NCBI GenBank assembly: GCA_003279635.1 | Contig: QCHK01000003.1 | Location: 1-64,000, forward strand | Reading direction: 5' to 3' | DNA length: 64,000 nucleotides | Source: Prochlorococcus sp. AG-402-B05 | Lineage (GTDB): Bacteria > Cyanobacteriota > Cyanobacteriia > PCC-6307 > Cyanobiaceae | In this document: positions 42,352-51,959 of the stretch, piece by piece | How positions within the stretch are numbered: the stretch's first letter is position 1 | How the letters are laid out: each line of letters opens with the position of its first letter | Translations under genes and position numbers: made by a program | Notes under the pieces: model-generated | Database searches by the model: none | Told to the model about the DNA's origin: nothing | The model's input: the letters and a program-made list of their open reading frames with translations, nothing else

Positions 42352-44169
42352 ATGAATGAGATATCCACTGTCTTAGAGAATCCCAAAGCTGTCATAACTT
42401 TGGTGGTTTTGATTGCGGCAGTTTTTTTGTTCGTAAGTAGTGCTCTCGCTCCTGAACTAACTGGACTTTTGAGCGTTGCATTATTAATGGCTACAGGAGT
42501 TCTTTCCCCTCAAAAAGCATTGGCTGGTTTTGGAAGCCCTGCATTAATTACATTGATGGGTTTATTTGCTGTTTCTGCTGCACTTTTTAAAAGTGGTGCT
42601 CTTGATCGTTTAAGGGAGTTAATTGCCTCTGAAAGTATTCGAACTCCGCGCAGATTGATAGCTTTGCTCGGATTAGTTGTTGCTCCTGTCTCAGGTGTTG
42701 TTCCCAATACTCCTGTAGTTGCTTCACTTTTACCAGTAATCGAAGCTTGGTGCGTCAAACGAAAACTATCTCCATCACGTGTTTTGTTACCATTATCTTT
42801 CGCGACGGTATTGGGTGGGACTTTAACTCTTTTAGGTAGTTCAGTGAATTTGTTGGTCAGCGATATTAGTGATCAACTTGGCTACGGTCCCTTTGATTTA
42901 TTTACTTTTACTGCAATAGGAGTACCTATATGGTTATTTGGCACAGCATATATGTTGCTGGCTCCACAATCTCTATTGCCTGATAGAGGGAGAATTAGTT
43001 CAGAGTACGGAGGAAGTTCGGATCAGACTAGTTATTTTACGGAAGTTACAATTCCGTCTGATTCTGAACTTGTTGGACATTCATTGAGAAATAGCCGCTT
43101 ACAAAGAAGATTTGATGTTGATGTTCTTGAAATACAGCGAGAAAATGAAATACTTTTGCCACCCTTGGCCGATCGGATAATTCAGTCTGGTGATCGGTTG
43201 TTGATAAGAATTACGCGTTCCGATCTTTTGCGTTTAAAACAAGAACATACTGTTCAGTTAAATAAAAACTTAAATATTGAAAAGAATTTTTTTCTGTCCA
43301 ACATTGATGAAAGCCAACAAACGGTAGAAGTTCTTTTACCCGCTGGTTCAACCTTGGCTGGGGCAAGCTTGCGTGAACTGCGATTTAGACAAAGACACAA
43401 TGCTACTGTTTTAGCTTTAAGACGAGGTCAACAAACTGTTCAAGAGAGATTGGGGCAAGCAATTTTGAGAGAAGGAGACGTATTACTCTTACAAGCTCCT
43501 AGAGATTCAATTCGTGGATTACAAGACAGTAATGACCTTCTTGTTTTAGATCAATTTGAGAATGATCTACCCACTGTTACAAGAAAACCGATAGCAATTG
43601 GCATCGCTATCGCCATGTTGATCATTCCTTCAATTACTGACTTGCCTCTAGTAGCTTCTGTTCTAATGGCAGTAATTGCTATGGTGTGGGGTGGATGTTT
43701 AAGACCCGAAGAGGTACAAAGATCAATCCGACTAGACGTCATTCTTTTACTTGGATCTCTTTCTAGTTTTAGTGTCGCAATGCAAGCCACTGGTCTTGCA
43801 GATGCTTTTGCTAATATTTTAATTTTTATATTGCAAGACTTACCCACTTACACTTCATTACTGGTTATTTTCCTTTCGACTACTATATTCACTCAATTTG
43901 TTAGTAACGCTGCCTCGGTAGCTCTTTTGGCACCAATAGCTGTTCAATTGGCTCCAAGCATGGGCCTACCTCCTTTGGCTTTATTAATAACAGTCCTTTT
44001 TGGTGCTAGTCAATCTTTTCTTACTCCAATGGGGTACCAGACAAATCTGATGGTATTTGCTCCTGGGCGCTATCAGTTTTTAGATGTAACTAGATATGGA
44101 GCTGGTTTGACAATCTTAATGACCTTTCTAGTTCCTTGGTTGATTTTATTAAACTATAGTATTTCCTAA
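42352..44169 (+). CDS. SLC13-family permease with two RCK-C (TrkA_C) domains
   Basis: 605 aa. Membrane segments at residues 1-210 and 415-600 flank two soluble TrkA_C domains: one around 225-300 (IPSDSELVGHSLRNSRLQRRF) and one around 325-395 (LPAGSTLAGASLRELRFRQRH). The permease parts contain PNTPVVASLLPVIEAWC and TQFVSNAASVALLAPIA, the paired hairpins of sodium/anion symporters. Likely sulfate or dicarboxylate uptake coupled to Na+; substrate not shown by sequence. It heads an ion-transport cluster with the K+ genes below. Confidence 0.88.
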   Translation: MNEISTVLENPKAVITLVVLIAAVFLFVSSALAPELTGLLSVALLMATGVLSPQKALAGFGSPALITLMGLFAVSAALFKSGALDRLRELIASESIRTPRRLIALLGLVVAPVSGVVPNTPVVASLLPVIEAWCVKRKLSPSRVLLPLSFATVLGGTLTLLGSSVNLLVSDISDQLGYGPFDLFTFTAIGVPIWLFGTAYMLLAPQSLLPDRGRISSEYGGSSDQTSYFTEVTIPSDSELVGHSLRNSRLQRRFDVDVLEIQRENEILLPPLADRIIQSGDRLLIRITRSDLLRLKQEHTVQLNKNLNIEKNFFLSNIDESQQTVEVLLPAGSTLAGASLRELRFRQRHNATVLALRRGQQTVQERLGQAILREGDVLLLQAPRDSIRGLQDSNDLLVLDQFENDLPTVTRKPIAIGIAIAMLIIPSITDLPLVASVLMAVIAMVWGGCLRPEEVQRSIRLDVILLLGSLSSFSVAMQATGLADAFANILIFILQDLPTYTSLLVIFLSTTIFTQFVSNAASVALLAPIAVQLAPSMGLPPLALLITVLFGASQSFLTPMGYQTNLMVFAPGRYQFLDVTRYGAGLTILMTFLVPWLILLNYSIS

Positions 44170-44271
44170 ATATGTTGGATATGATTATTAATTTAGGAAA
44201 AAATTCAAGGCTTACATTTGATTTTGATTATTTAATCTTTTCAGAACTAGTTTCCATCTATTTAAAAAAAA

Positions 44272-45657
44272 GTGAGTATTAGGCAAGAAACCTATAGAAG
44301 GCTTACGGTTCCGCAGTTTACAGTGGTAACAGGTTTACTTGTGATTACTTTTGGAACATTATTATTATCTACACCTCTTTGTTCTAATGCAAATGTAGGT
44401 CTATGGGAGGCTTTATTTACGGCAACTTCTGCTGTCACAGTTACGGGATTATCTATTATTGATATAGGCATAGATTTGACATTTTTTGGACAAGTGATTT
44501 TAGCGGTTATGTTATTAACTGGGGGCCTAGGTTTAATGGCTATTACTACATTTCTACAGGGCTTTATTGTTAGTGGAACAGAATTAAAAACACGTCTTGA
44601 TAAAGGGAAAACTCTTGATGAATTTGGAGTTGGTGGTGTGGGAACGACGTTTAAAGGGATCGCAATTACTGCATCTATTCTTATTTTGCTTGGTGCTATT
44701 ACTTTATATTTTTTTGGTTTCAATAATATAACTAGCTCAAGTGAAAGGATTTGGGCATCAATTTTTCATAGTATATCTGCTTATAATAATGCTGGGTTTA
44801 GTTTATGGTCAGGAAGTTTGCAAGATTATAGAAGTAATTGTGTGGTGAATTTTGTTTTAATTACTTTAATTATATTAGGTGGTTTTGGATGGAGAGTAAC
44901 TAATGATATTTGGATAAATCGTAGATCTTTAAAATTAAGAAATTTAAGTCTTCATACACGTTTAGTTATTAGATCATCTTTCATATTGATTTCTTTGGGA
45001 TTCTTCGGATTGATTTTTACTGAATCGCTAGCTAGGGGTAGTTTCTTTTCGTTAATTAATTTCGATGATCGTATTTTCACTGCTCTATTTACTTCTGTTA
45101 GTTCGCGAACAGCAGGCTTTACGAATTTACCTATATCAATTGAGAGTGTCTCTGACTCTGGTCTTCTATTGATAATGTTTCTTATGTTTATTGGGGCAAG
45201 TCCAGGCGGCACTGGAGGTGGAATTAAGACGACAACTATTGCTGCATTAATGGCAGCCACAAGAGCAACTCTACGTGGTCAAAATGAAATCATTATTCGG
45301 AATCGTCAGATATCTGACAAAGTAATTCTTAAAGCTGTTGGTATAACGGTTGGTTCGTTTTTATTTGTATTAATTATGGCTCTATTATTAAGTTTGAGTA
45401 GTGGATTCAATAGTGGAGAGAATTTTTCATTTTTAGAAATGCTTTTCACTTGTATTTCTGCTTTTGCAACTGTAGGTTTTGATCTGGGTGTGACCTCTAA
45501 GCTAGGACATGTAGGTCAATTAATTCTGATTATTGGAATGTTTGTTGGCAGACTGGGAATCCTTTTATTCTTGAGCGCTGTATGGCAAGCTTTTAATAAA
45601 AGTAAGCTTCAACATCGCAATCGAATTGGCTATCCGAAGGAGGATCTCTATGTTTAA
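44272..45657 (+). CDS. TrkH/KtrB-type potassium (sodium-coupled) channel subunit
   Basis: 461 aa, GTG start. Four repeats of membrane-pore-membrane with selectivity Gly in TAVTVTGLSIID, NAGFSLWSG, SSRTAGFTN and FATVGFDLG. The loop GASPGGTGGGIKTTT is the intramembrane gate. It forms the K+ uptake pore with the RCK protein encoded 12 bp downstream. Confidence 0.93.
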   Translation: MSIRQETYRRLTVPQFTVVTGLLVITFGTLLLSTPLCSNANVGLWEALFTATSAVTVTGLSIIDIGIDLTFFGQVILAVMLLTGGLGLMAITTFLQGFIVSGTELKTRLDKGKTLDEFGVGGVGTTFKGIAITASILILLGAITLYFFGFNNITSSSERIWASIFHSISAYNNAGFSLWSGSLQDYRSNCVVNFVLITLIILGGFGWRVTNDIWINRRSLKLRNLSLHTRLVIRSSFILISLGFFGLIFTESLARGSFFSLINFDDRIFTALFTSVSSRTAGFTNLPISIESVSDSGLLLIMFLMFIGASPGGTGGGIKTTTIAALMAATRATLRGQNEIIIRNRQISDKVILKAVGITVGSFLFVLIMALLLSLSSGFNSGENFSFLEMLFTCISAFATVGFDLGVTSKLGHVGQLILIIGMFVGRLGILLFLSAVWQAFNKSKLQHRNRIGYPKEDLYV

Positions 45658-45669
45658 GGAGGACAAATC

Positions 45670-46374
45670 ATGAGTGATTGGTGGCAATGGTCTCCCATAA
45701 AAGCAAACCAGAAACTTGGGTTTGCTGTAGTTGGAATTGGTCGTTTTGGAAGCGCAGTTTGTAGAGAGCTATTGAGAAATGGTGCAGATGTTTTAGCTGT
45801 TGATTTCTCAGAGAAGGCAATAGAGGAATTACGTCAACTCGAGCCAACAATTGAAGCGAGGGTAGTTGACTCAACGGATGAAGAGTCTATGAAAGAGGCA
45901 GGTGTTCTTGAAATGGGGACAGTAGTAGTAGGCATTAGTGAGCCAATTGAGGCAAGCATTACGACAACTCTTATTGCTAAAGATACAGAGGGGAGTCTAG
46001 TTAAACAGGTTATTGCTAGAGCAACCAGTGATCTGCATGAGAAAATGCTGAAAAGGGTTGGTGCTGATCGGGTGGTATTCCCTTCAAGAATGCAAGGAGA
46101 AAGATTGGGCTTGGAATTGGTTAGACCTAATTTGATTGAAAGATTAGAACTCGATGATAAAACCGGTATTGATGAGATTAAAGTGCCTGAGGTATTTGTA
46201 GGACGATCTTTACGAGATTTGAATCTGAGAAAAAATTATTTTGTTAATGTCTTAGCCGCTGGTCCTGCTCAACTATTAACTGTTAATCCTCCTGCGAAAT
46301 ATATTCTGGAAAAAGATCATGTCCTTGTAGTTATGGGTTCAATGGATGATCTTCAAAAGCTGCCTCAAACTTAA
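45670..46374 (+). CDS. TrkA/KtrA RCK regulatory subunit
   Basis: 234 aa. FAVVGIGRFGSAVCRELLRNG is the RCK_N nucleotide-binding loop; the C-terminal 80 residues are the TrkA_C domain (VPEVFVGRSLRDLNLRKNY). Gates the K+ pore by ATP/ADP or NAD(H). A strong AAGGAGG Shine-Dalgarno, made from the end of the trkH gene, lies just before the ATG. Confidence 0.95.
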   Translation: MSDWWQWSPIKANQKLGFAVVGIGRFGSAVCRELLRNGADVLAVDFSEKAIEELRQLEPTIEARVVDSTDEESMKEAGVLEMGTVVVGISEPIEASITTTLIAKDTEGSLVKQVIARATSDLHEKMLKRVGADRVVFPSRMQGERLGLELVRPNLIERLELDDKTGIDEIKVPEVFVGRSLRDLNLRKNYFVNVLAAGPAQLLTVNPPAKYILEKDHVLVVMGSMDDLQKLPQT

Positions 46375-46377
46375 TCT

Positions 46378-47513
46378 ATGCGTGTATTGGGTTTGATGAG
46401 TGGTACGAGTGCGGATGGAATAGATGCAGTTTTAGTTGATTTTATAGGTGATCCTTCAAAGCCAAAAGAGAAAATTGTAAACACATATTCTTATGAATAT
46501 CCTTCATCAACTAGAGAAAAAAATAATACAAGTAGGTCAAGGATTAAAAATTAGTAGCAAAGATTGGCTCGAGTTGGCTGAGGAAATTACTGAACTAAAT
46601 CCTTTTGTTGCAAGGACTTGTGACGCTGATTCAACCGCAGAGGTTGTTGGATGTCAAAGCTAAACTTTATTTCACAGAAGTGTAAAAAAATCTAAAAGAG
46701 GAGGAAGTCTTCAAATTCTTTTAGGACCTTTACTTGCAAATCTTTTAGATCAAATTGTTATTTATGATTTTAGATCTAAGGATATTGTTTCAGGTAGTCA
46801 TGGTGCTACTTTAGTAGCGTTAGTCGATGAAGCCTTAGTTGGAAGGTTGTATGGATGGCGAGGAGTCCTCAACCTTGGTGGCATTGCTAATCTTACAATT
46901 ATTCCACCTAAAACTGGAATTGATAAAACTTCTGAATGATTAGGTTGGGATTGCGGACCAGCTAACTCTTTAGTTGATTTAGCTATTAAAGAAAGTACAA
47001 ATTCATCTTTAACTTTTGATAAGAATGGATCATTGGCATCGCTTGGAATTCCTAAATTAGAAATCATCGAAAAGTGGTTGGGGGATCCTTTTTTTATCTA
47101 GAACCTCCAAGATCTACAGGTAGAGAACAATTCGGTTTTCAATATTTACAAAAAAGAAAAAAGGAACTGGGTGATATATAAAAAGAAGATTTAATCTCAA
47201 CATTAACTACATTTACTGCATCAATTATCTCTCAAGATTTAGATAATCTTTTTAAGCTTAAAAAGATACGTTTAATTGAGCTTTTGGTTGCTGGAGGTGG
47301 AAGTAGAAATCTATTTTAATGAGGCAACTACAGAAACCATATTGAGGTGTTCATTTTCGTCCAATAAATGAAATTGTTATTCCATTGCAATCTAGAGAGG
47401 CTGTAGTTTTTGCAACTTTATCTTGGTGGAACTTTTTAGAAAAAAAAGTTAATCCGAAGTACATCAAAGGAGCAAATAAACCTTTTTTATATGGATTACG
47501 AGTCGATCCTTGA
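46378..47513 (+). pseudogene. anmK: decayed anhydro-N-acetylmuramic acid kinase
   Basis: AnmK phosphorylates anhydro-MurNAc during murein recycling. The start is intact ([21 protein letters not shown] at 46378) but the frame breaks near 46500 and again later, with several stops. Recognisable pieces follow in order across frames: [87 protein letters not shown] and [21 protein letters not shown]. The order and full span match a whole gene. Several separate lesions mean an old inactivation, not a sequencing error. Confidence 0.93.
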
Positions 47514-47530
47514 ACTAACTGATTTAATAG

Positions 47531-47833
47531 TTAATTTCTTTTGAATTTTAATCTTTTCGGAATTCCTTTTAATCTTTGTGTCTTTTGTTTTTCTAATGCG
47601 TTTATAAAATTTTGTGTTTTAATTTCTTTTGTTTCTAATTCTTTAGATTCTGAACTTTCTTTTAATTCGTGATACTTGACTCCTTCTTGAATTAAAACTT
47701 TGGCCATATTGCTCACAGTTCTAGATTCTCTATCGGCTAATGCTGACAATCTTTCACATAAATCTTCTGGCAGAACAACTTGTATGCGGGGCGATTTTTG
47801 TTTCCCGTTCGATGAGTTTTGACGAGTAGCCAT
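47531..47833 (-). CDS. ribbon-helix-helix (CopG/Arc-like) regulator
   Basis: 100 aa. Residues 13-50 (SPRIQVVLPEDLCERLSALADRESRTVSNMAKVLIQEG) form the strand-helix-helix DNA-binding fold. The C-terminal half is a charged helix with a basic end. It probably dimerises and represses its own promoter; related short words TGCGTACAA and TTGTATGCA flank its start (47833-47841 and 47871-47879). Divergent from the small-protein genes that follow. Confidence 0.75.
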   Translation of the reverse strand: MATRQNSSNGKQKSPRIQVVLPEDLCERLSALADRESRTVSNMAKVLIQEGVKYHELKESSESKELETKEIKTQNFINALEKQKTQRLKGIPKRLKFKRN

Positions 47834-47894
47834 GCGTACAAAGAACTACCAAGTAGTAAATAGTGTACACTTGTATGCAAGGGTAGTATCCTTG
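47833..47894. promoter_or_regulatory. candidate operators between the RHH gene and its divergent neighbour
   Basis: TGCGTACAA (47833-47841) and TTGTATGCA (47871-47879) are near-perfect inverted copies. GTGTACAC (47863-47870) is a perfect 8-bp palindrome. CAAGG/CCTTG (47878-47882/47890-47894) follow. The cluster covers the RHH start codon, as expected for autoregulation by such a protein. Confidence 0.5.
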
Positions 47895-47972
47895 TGTATG
47901 ATGCTTACCAATCTGGCCAGTTTTGCCTTATCAATCTTTTACTTAATTTTTTTGATTTTAAAGGAGTATTTC

Positions 47973-48329
47973 ATGTCTAAGCCATCTCTTCCGCAAGCAT
48001 CTAAAGCTCTTTCTGCGAATGTTGTTGCCGGTAAAAGAACTGTAAAACGACAAAGAAGGAAGAGTCGTAGTAATGGTAAAAATGGAGATGTTCTAATTTC
48101 CGCTGTTGTGAGTTCTTATTTATTGACTCATTTACACCATGTTTTGCAAAGAGCTGAATATGGGGCTAGTAAAGAAGGAAGATCTTCTCATGCAGCAAAC
48201 TTTGCTCAACTCCGTAAAGTCCTTTGCATGGATGCTAGAAGCATGAAAGACGCGTCTGCTTTAGGTTTAAAGGAAAGTGATTTAGATATATGCAATGAAT
48301 CTGCTGGTTTCGAGACAAAAGCTGCATAA
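47973..48329 (+). CDS. hypothetical basic protein, 118 aa
   Basis: ATG 47973 is chosen because AAGGAG lies 6 bases upstream; the frame is open back to 47832. The N-terminal part is strongly basic (AGKRTVKRQRRKSRSNGKNGD), then a helical segment (ISAVVSSYLLTHLHHVLQRAEYG) and an ordered C-terminus (NFAQLRKVLCMDARSMKDASALG). Nucleic-acid binding is possible. No family recognised. Followed 32 bp later by the Nif11-like gene. Confidence 0.6.
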   Translation: MSKPSLPQASKALSANVVAGKRTVKRQRRKSRSNGKNGDVLISAVVSSYLLTHLHHVLQRAEYGASKEGRSSHAANFAQLRKVLCMDARSMKDASALGLKESDLDICNESAGFETKAA

Positions 48330-48361
48330 TTGAATATTCTTTAATTAGTCAGGTTTTTTTT

Positions 48362-48592
48362 ATGAGCGGCAATGCTGCAAAGCTTTATAAGCTTATAAAT
48401 GCAGATCCAAATAAAAAACAAGATCTTTTTCGTCAAGCTCTTCAAAATCCAAAAGGTGCCATGCAATCTATATGTGCATTTGGGATTGAAATGAATCTGC
48501 CTGTTACCTCAGAAGAGGTAAAAGAATATTTGACTAAAGTTGATGATTTAGATACCAAACAATGGCTTATAAAGGCTAGAGGTGGGTTGTAA
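48362..48592 (+). CDS. Nif11-like small protein (76 aa)
   Basis: The segment KLINADPNKKQDLFRQAL, then CAFGIEMNLPVTSEEVKEYL, follows the Nif11 leader pattern (short helix, Ala/Phe turn, G-x-x-x-T-x-E-E). In Prochlorococcus such leaders head lanthipeptide precursors (prochlorosins), but there is no Cys-rich core peptide after residue 60 and no LanM nearby. It may be a free-standing Nif11 protein or a relic. Weak call. Confidence 0.4.
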   Translation: MSGNAAKLYKLINADPNKKQDLFRQALQNPKGAMQSICAFGIEMNLPVTSEEVKEYLTKVDDLDTKQWLIKARGGL

Positions 48593-48757
48593 TTAATTTT
48601 TGAATGCAGAGTCTATATCTGATATATCTTGATTATTGTCTCTAATTTCTCTTCTTTCGTAGCCGCCTCCACCTGCCATCGTCCAAAAAAACCAATAACT
48701 GGGAATCGCGAGAGCTGCGGCGAGTACTAAAGCAGCAATTTGTTCGAGTCTTAACAT
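48593..48757 (-). CDS. small membrane protein (54 aa)
   Basis: Read directly on the minus strand: ATG at 48757, TAA at 48593. One membrane span (LEQIAALVLAAALAIPSYWFFW), a Gly-rich turn and an acidic tail (NNQDISDIDSAFKN). Ends exactly where the Nif11-like gene ends. Looks like a genuine small thylakoid or inner-membrane protein, not identified. Confidence 0.6.
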   Translation of the reverse strand: MLRLEQIAALVLAAALAIPSYWFFWTMAGGGGYERREIRDNNQDISDIDSAFKN

Positions 48758-48842
48758 GGCTTACTTAAGTAATGTAATTTAAATCAGTCAACATCTTTTA
48801 AAGCTAAATGATTCAAGGTAATTCTCTTGAGGTCTTATTGTA

Positions 48843-50558
48843 GTGTTGCGACTAGAGAAGATTAGTAAAATTTATCCCACTGGCGAAGTCTTGAAAGATG
48901 TCAGTTGGGAAATTAGAAATGGAGAGAGAATTGGTTTGGTTGGAGTCAACGGAGCAGGAAAATCAACACAATTAAAAATTATTGCTGGATTAGAAGAAGC
49001 AACGGATGGATCTTTGATTAGAGAAGGAGATCCATCTATTGCATATTTAAAACAGGAATTTGATGTTGATTTTTCAAGAACTGTTAGAGAAGAGTTATTT
49101 GAGGCATTTAAAGAAGCATCTGATTTACTTCACAGTCAAAAATTAGTTCAAGAAAATATGGAATCTGAATTAGCTTCTAAAGATTTAGATTATCTAGATT
49201 TATTAATCAAAGAATTAAGCGTGATTCAAAGCAAATTTGAATCAATAAATGGTTACGATTTAGAATCTAAAGTTGAAAAGTTATTACCCACTATTGGTTT
49301 CAACCAAAATCAAGCAGACAGACTAGTTGGAGACTTCTCGGGTGGCTGGCAGATGAGAATAGCTTTAGGAAAAATCCTATTACAAAGTCCTGATTTATTG
49401 TTACTTGATGAACCAACTAACCATTTAGATTTAGAAACGATTGAATGGCTAGAGAATTATTTACTTAATCAGAAAATTGCTATGGTAATTGTTAGCCATG
49501 ATAGATCTTTCTTAGATAAAGTTTGTACCAGAATTGTTAATACCGAGCGAGGTAAATCTAAAAGCTATCTTGGAAATTATACGTCATTTCTTCAACAGAG
49601 AGATTTTGAATTGGAATCAACAAAAGTTGCTTACGAGAAACAACAGAAGGATATACAAGTTCAAAAGGCATATATAGAAAGATTCCGAGCAAGTGCTACA
49701 AGAAGTACACAAGCTAAAAGTAGAGAAAAGTTATTAGATAAAGTTGAAAAAATAGAAGCTCCTGAGAATAACTTAAAAGGACCTAATTTTAAATTTTTGG
49801 AAGCACCCCGTGCTGGCAGGGATATATTAAATATTAAGGATTTAACCCATAGCTATGAAGATAATATTTTGTTTTTAGGAGCTTTTTTAGAGCTTGACCC
49901 AGGCGAAAGAATAGCATTTTTAGGTCCAAATGGTTCTGGGAAATCTACTTTACTGCGACTCATTATGGGGTTAGAAAAACCTGATGAAGGATCTATTACG
50001 ATAGGAAAATATAATATTATACCTAGTTATTTTGAACAAAATCAAGCAGAGGCCTTAGAATTAGGAAAAACAGTAATTGAGACAATTTCTCAATCTGTAC
50101 CTGATTGGACACAAACAGAAATTCGTTCTTTGCTAGGAAGCTTTGGTTTAACTAATGATTCGGTTTTTAAGGAGGTTAGTAAGATCAGTGGAGGAGAGAA
50201 AGCAAGGCTTGCTTTAGCCTTAATGATTATTAAGCCATCAAATTTGCTTATTCTTGATGAACCGACAAATCATTTAGACATACCTTCAAAGCAAATGCTA
50301 GAGCAGGCATTATCCAATTATAAGGGAACTGCATTAATAGTTTCTCATGATCGATATTTTATTTCAAAAGTTGCAAACAAAATTGTAGAAATAAGAGATG
50401 GTCAATTAATTAAGTATCAAGGTGATTACAAATACTATAAAGAGAAAAAAATCGAAGAAGCACAAGAAAAAGAAAAAGAATTTCAATTAGCTGAACGTGA
50501 AAGAAAAAGGTTAGCTAATCGAGAAAAACAGCGTAAGAAGAAGAAAAAAACTAAATAA
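48843..50558 (+). CDS. ABC-F family ATPase (Uup/EttA-like)
   Basis: 571 aa soluble twin ATPase. First domain: GVNGAGKSTQLKIIAG and FSGGWQMRIALG with LLLLDEPTNHLD. Second: [29 protein letters not shown] and LLILDEPTNHLD. The inter-domain P-site tRNA-interaction region lies around 240-310. Members act on the ribosome to relieve stalling. The C-terminus is a highly basic tail (KRLANREKQRKKKKKTK), as in Uup. GTG start at 48843. Confidence 0.93.
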   Translation: MLRLEKISKIYPTGEVLKDVSWEIRNGERIGLVGVNGAGKSTQLKIIAGLEEATDGSLIREGDPSIAYLKQEFDVDFSRTVREELFEAFKEASDLLHSQKLVQENMESELASKDLDYLDLLIKELSVIQSKFESINGYDLESKVEKLLPTIGFNQNQADRLVGDFSGGWQMRIALGKILLQSPDLLLLDEPTNHLDLETIEWLENYLLNQKIAMVIVSHDRSFLDKVCTRIVNTERGKSKSYLGNYTSFLQQRDFELESTKVAYEKQQKDIQVQKAYIERFRASATRSTQAKSREKLLDKVEKIEAPENNLKGPNFKFLEAPRAGRDILNIKDLTHSYEDNILFLGAFLELDPGERIAFLGPNGSGKSTLLRLIMGLEKPDEGSITIGKYNIIPSYFEQNQAEALELGKTVIETISQSVPDWTQTEIRSLLGSFGLTNDSVFKEVSKISGGEKARLALALMIIKPSNLLILDEPTNHLDIPSKQMLEQALSNYKGTALIVSHDRYFISKVANKIVEIRDGQLIKYQGDYKYYKEKKIEEAQEKEKEFQLAERERKRLANREKQRKKKKKTK

Positions 50559-50584
50559 AAGAATTATTATAGAATTTTTTTAAC

Positions 50585-51763
50585 TTATACTTGAAGATCA
50601 TAAATATCAACTGGTTTTATGATTTTTATAGACTCTATATTCTCTCTAAGTATTTTAATTCTTAATGTTGATTGTAAATTATTTTTATTAATTTTTTTTA
50701 CTACATCGGCTGGAGTTGAAATTTTTTCATTATTGATTGAAATTATTAGATCATTTACTTTTAATCCACCTTTTTCGGCAGGACCATTTGGCATCAAATA
50801 TTTAATTATCGCGCCATCTTCTGTTTGGGAAAGAAAATTACTTTTTTGTTTGATATTGCTTGAAAGCCTTACTCCGATCATGGGATGTTGAGCTCTCCCG
50901 CTGGTGATTAAATCTTTGGCGATTTTTCTAGCTCTATTTATGGGTATTGCGAACCCTAATCCTGCTCCGGGCCCTGAGCGAACAAGAGTATTAATACCAA
51001 TCACTTCTCCAACAGAATTTAATAATGGTCCTCCAGAATTACCTGGATTAATAGCTGCATCAGTTTGAATGAGATCTATTCTTTTGTCGGATATACCTAA
51101 TTGAGCAACATCTCTATTGAGATTACTAATTATTCCAAGAGTAACCGTATTTTCAAGTCCAAAAGGATTTCCAACTGCAATTGCCCAATCACCTACTTTT
51201 AAATTATCGGAGTTTCCTAATTGGGCCGTGGGCCAAGGACCTTTTGCTTTGAGTTTAATAACTGCAAGATCTGTTAAAGAATCTTCTCCAACAACATTTC
51301 CAAGCACTCTTCTTCCATCTGATAAACCCACTATTAGTTGATCAGTTTTTTCTATTACATGAGCATTAGTCAAGACTAGACCTTCTTTAGAAAAAATCAC
51401 TCCACTTCCTTGCCCTTTTTCCATTCGGGATCGTGGCACTTGCAGACCTCTTAGACCAAAGAATCGTTCAAAATATCGATCATTTAAGATTCCAGGAGGA
51501 AATACATCTTCACTTGAAGATAAAACCTGACGCTGTGTTTCAATTGTGACCACGGCATCCCCACTAATATTTAATGCTTTTGATACGAAAGATTGCTTAT
51601 TGTGATTTTGTTGGGATAACAGTGCAGCTTCACTTGAATGAAGAGGAGTTTCATATCGGAAGTTAAAAAAAATAAGAACAACTAAAACAAAAATTTTAAA
51701 ATATTTTTTTTGACGTAATTTTAAGGATCCTATTAATAGTCTGTTGTCATCTAATCCATGCAT
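50585..51763 (-). CDS. HtrA/Deg-type serine protease with one PDZ domain
   Basis: 392 aa. A membrane anchor or signal (IFVLVVLIFFNFRYE, about 23-37) leads to a trypsin-like domain with the triad in TNAHVIEK (His about 134), DLAVIKL (Asp) and NPGNSGGPLL (Ser about 244). One C-terminal PDZ domain (about 300-385). Acts in periplasm or thylakoid lumen on damaged proteins. Stop lies 26 bp from the ABC-F stop, convergent. Confidence 0.93.
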   Translation of the reverse strand: MHGLDDNRLLIGSLKLRQKKYFKIFVLVVLIFFNFRYETPLHSSEAALLSQQNHNKQSFVSKALNISGDAVVTIETQRQVLSSSEDVFPPGILNDRYFERFFGLRGLQVPRSRMEKGQGSGVIFSKEGLVLTNAHVIEKTDQLIVGLSDGRRVLGNVVGEDSLTDLAVIKLKAKGPWPTAQLGNSDNLKVGDWAIAVGNPFGLENTVTLGIISNLNRDVAQLGISDKRIDLIQTDAAINPGNSGGPLLNSVGEVIGINTLVRSGPGAGLGFAIPINRARKIAKDLITSGRAQHPMIGVRLSSNIKQKSNFLSQTEDGAIIKYLMPNGPAEKGGLKVNDLIISINNEKISTPADVVKKINKNNLQSTLRIKILRENIESIKIIKPVDIYDLQV

Positions 51764-51959
51764 GATTTTCAGAAAGGGATTAGTTCTTATTATTGAAACT
51801 AATCATAGCTAATTTAAAAATTGAAATGCCCACCAATTTAATTACCGTAGATTTTTACTAAATAACTATTCTTTGAACTTTCTTTCCTCTAGAATAATGT
51901 TCTGATTTATTCTGTGATGAAGATGAAACTAGAACGACTTCAAAACTTAATCTGAATTA

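Noticed and set aside
44292-44723. 143-aa minus-strand frame inside the potassium channel gene
   Set aside because: A shadow of the trkH/ktrB reading frame, which has clear pore motifs.
46798-47067. 89-aa minus-strand frame in the anmK region
   Set aside because: Opposite-strand shadow; the plus strand has the ordered anmK blocks.
48362-48592. Lanthipeptide (prochlorosin) precursor
   Set aside because: No Cys/Ser/Thr-rich core after a Gly-Gly site and no LanM in the window; kept only as Nif11-like.
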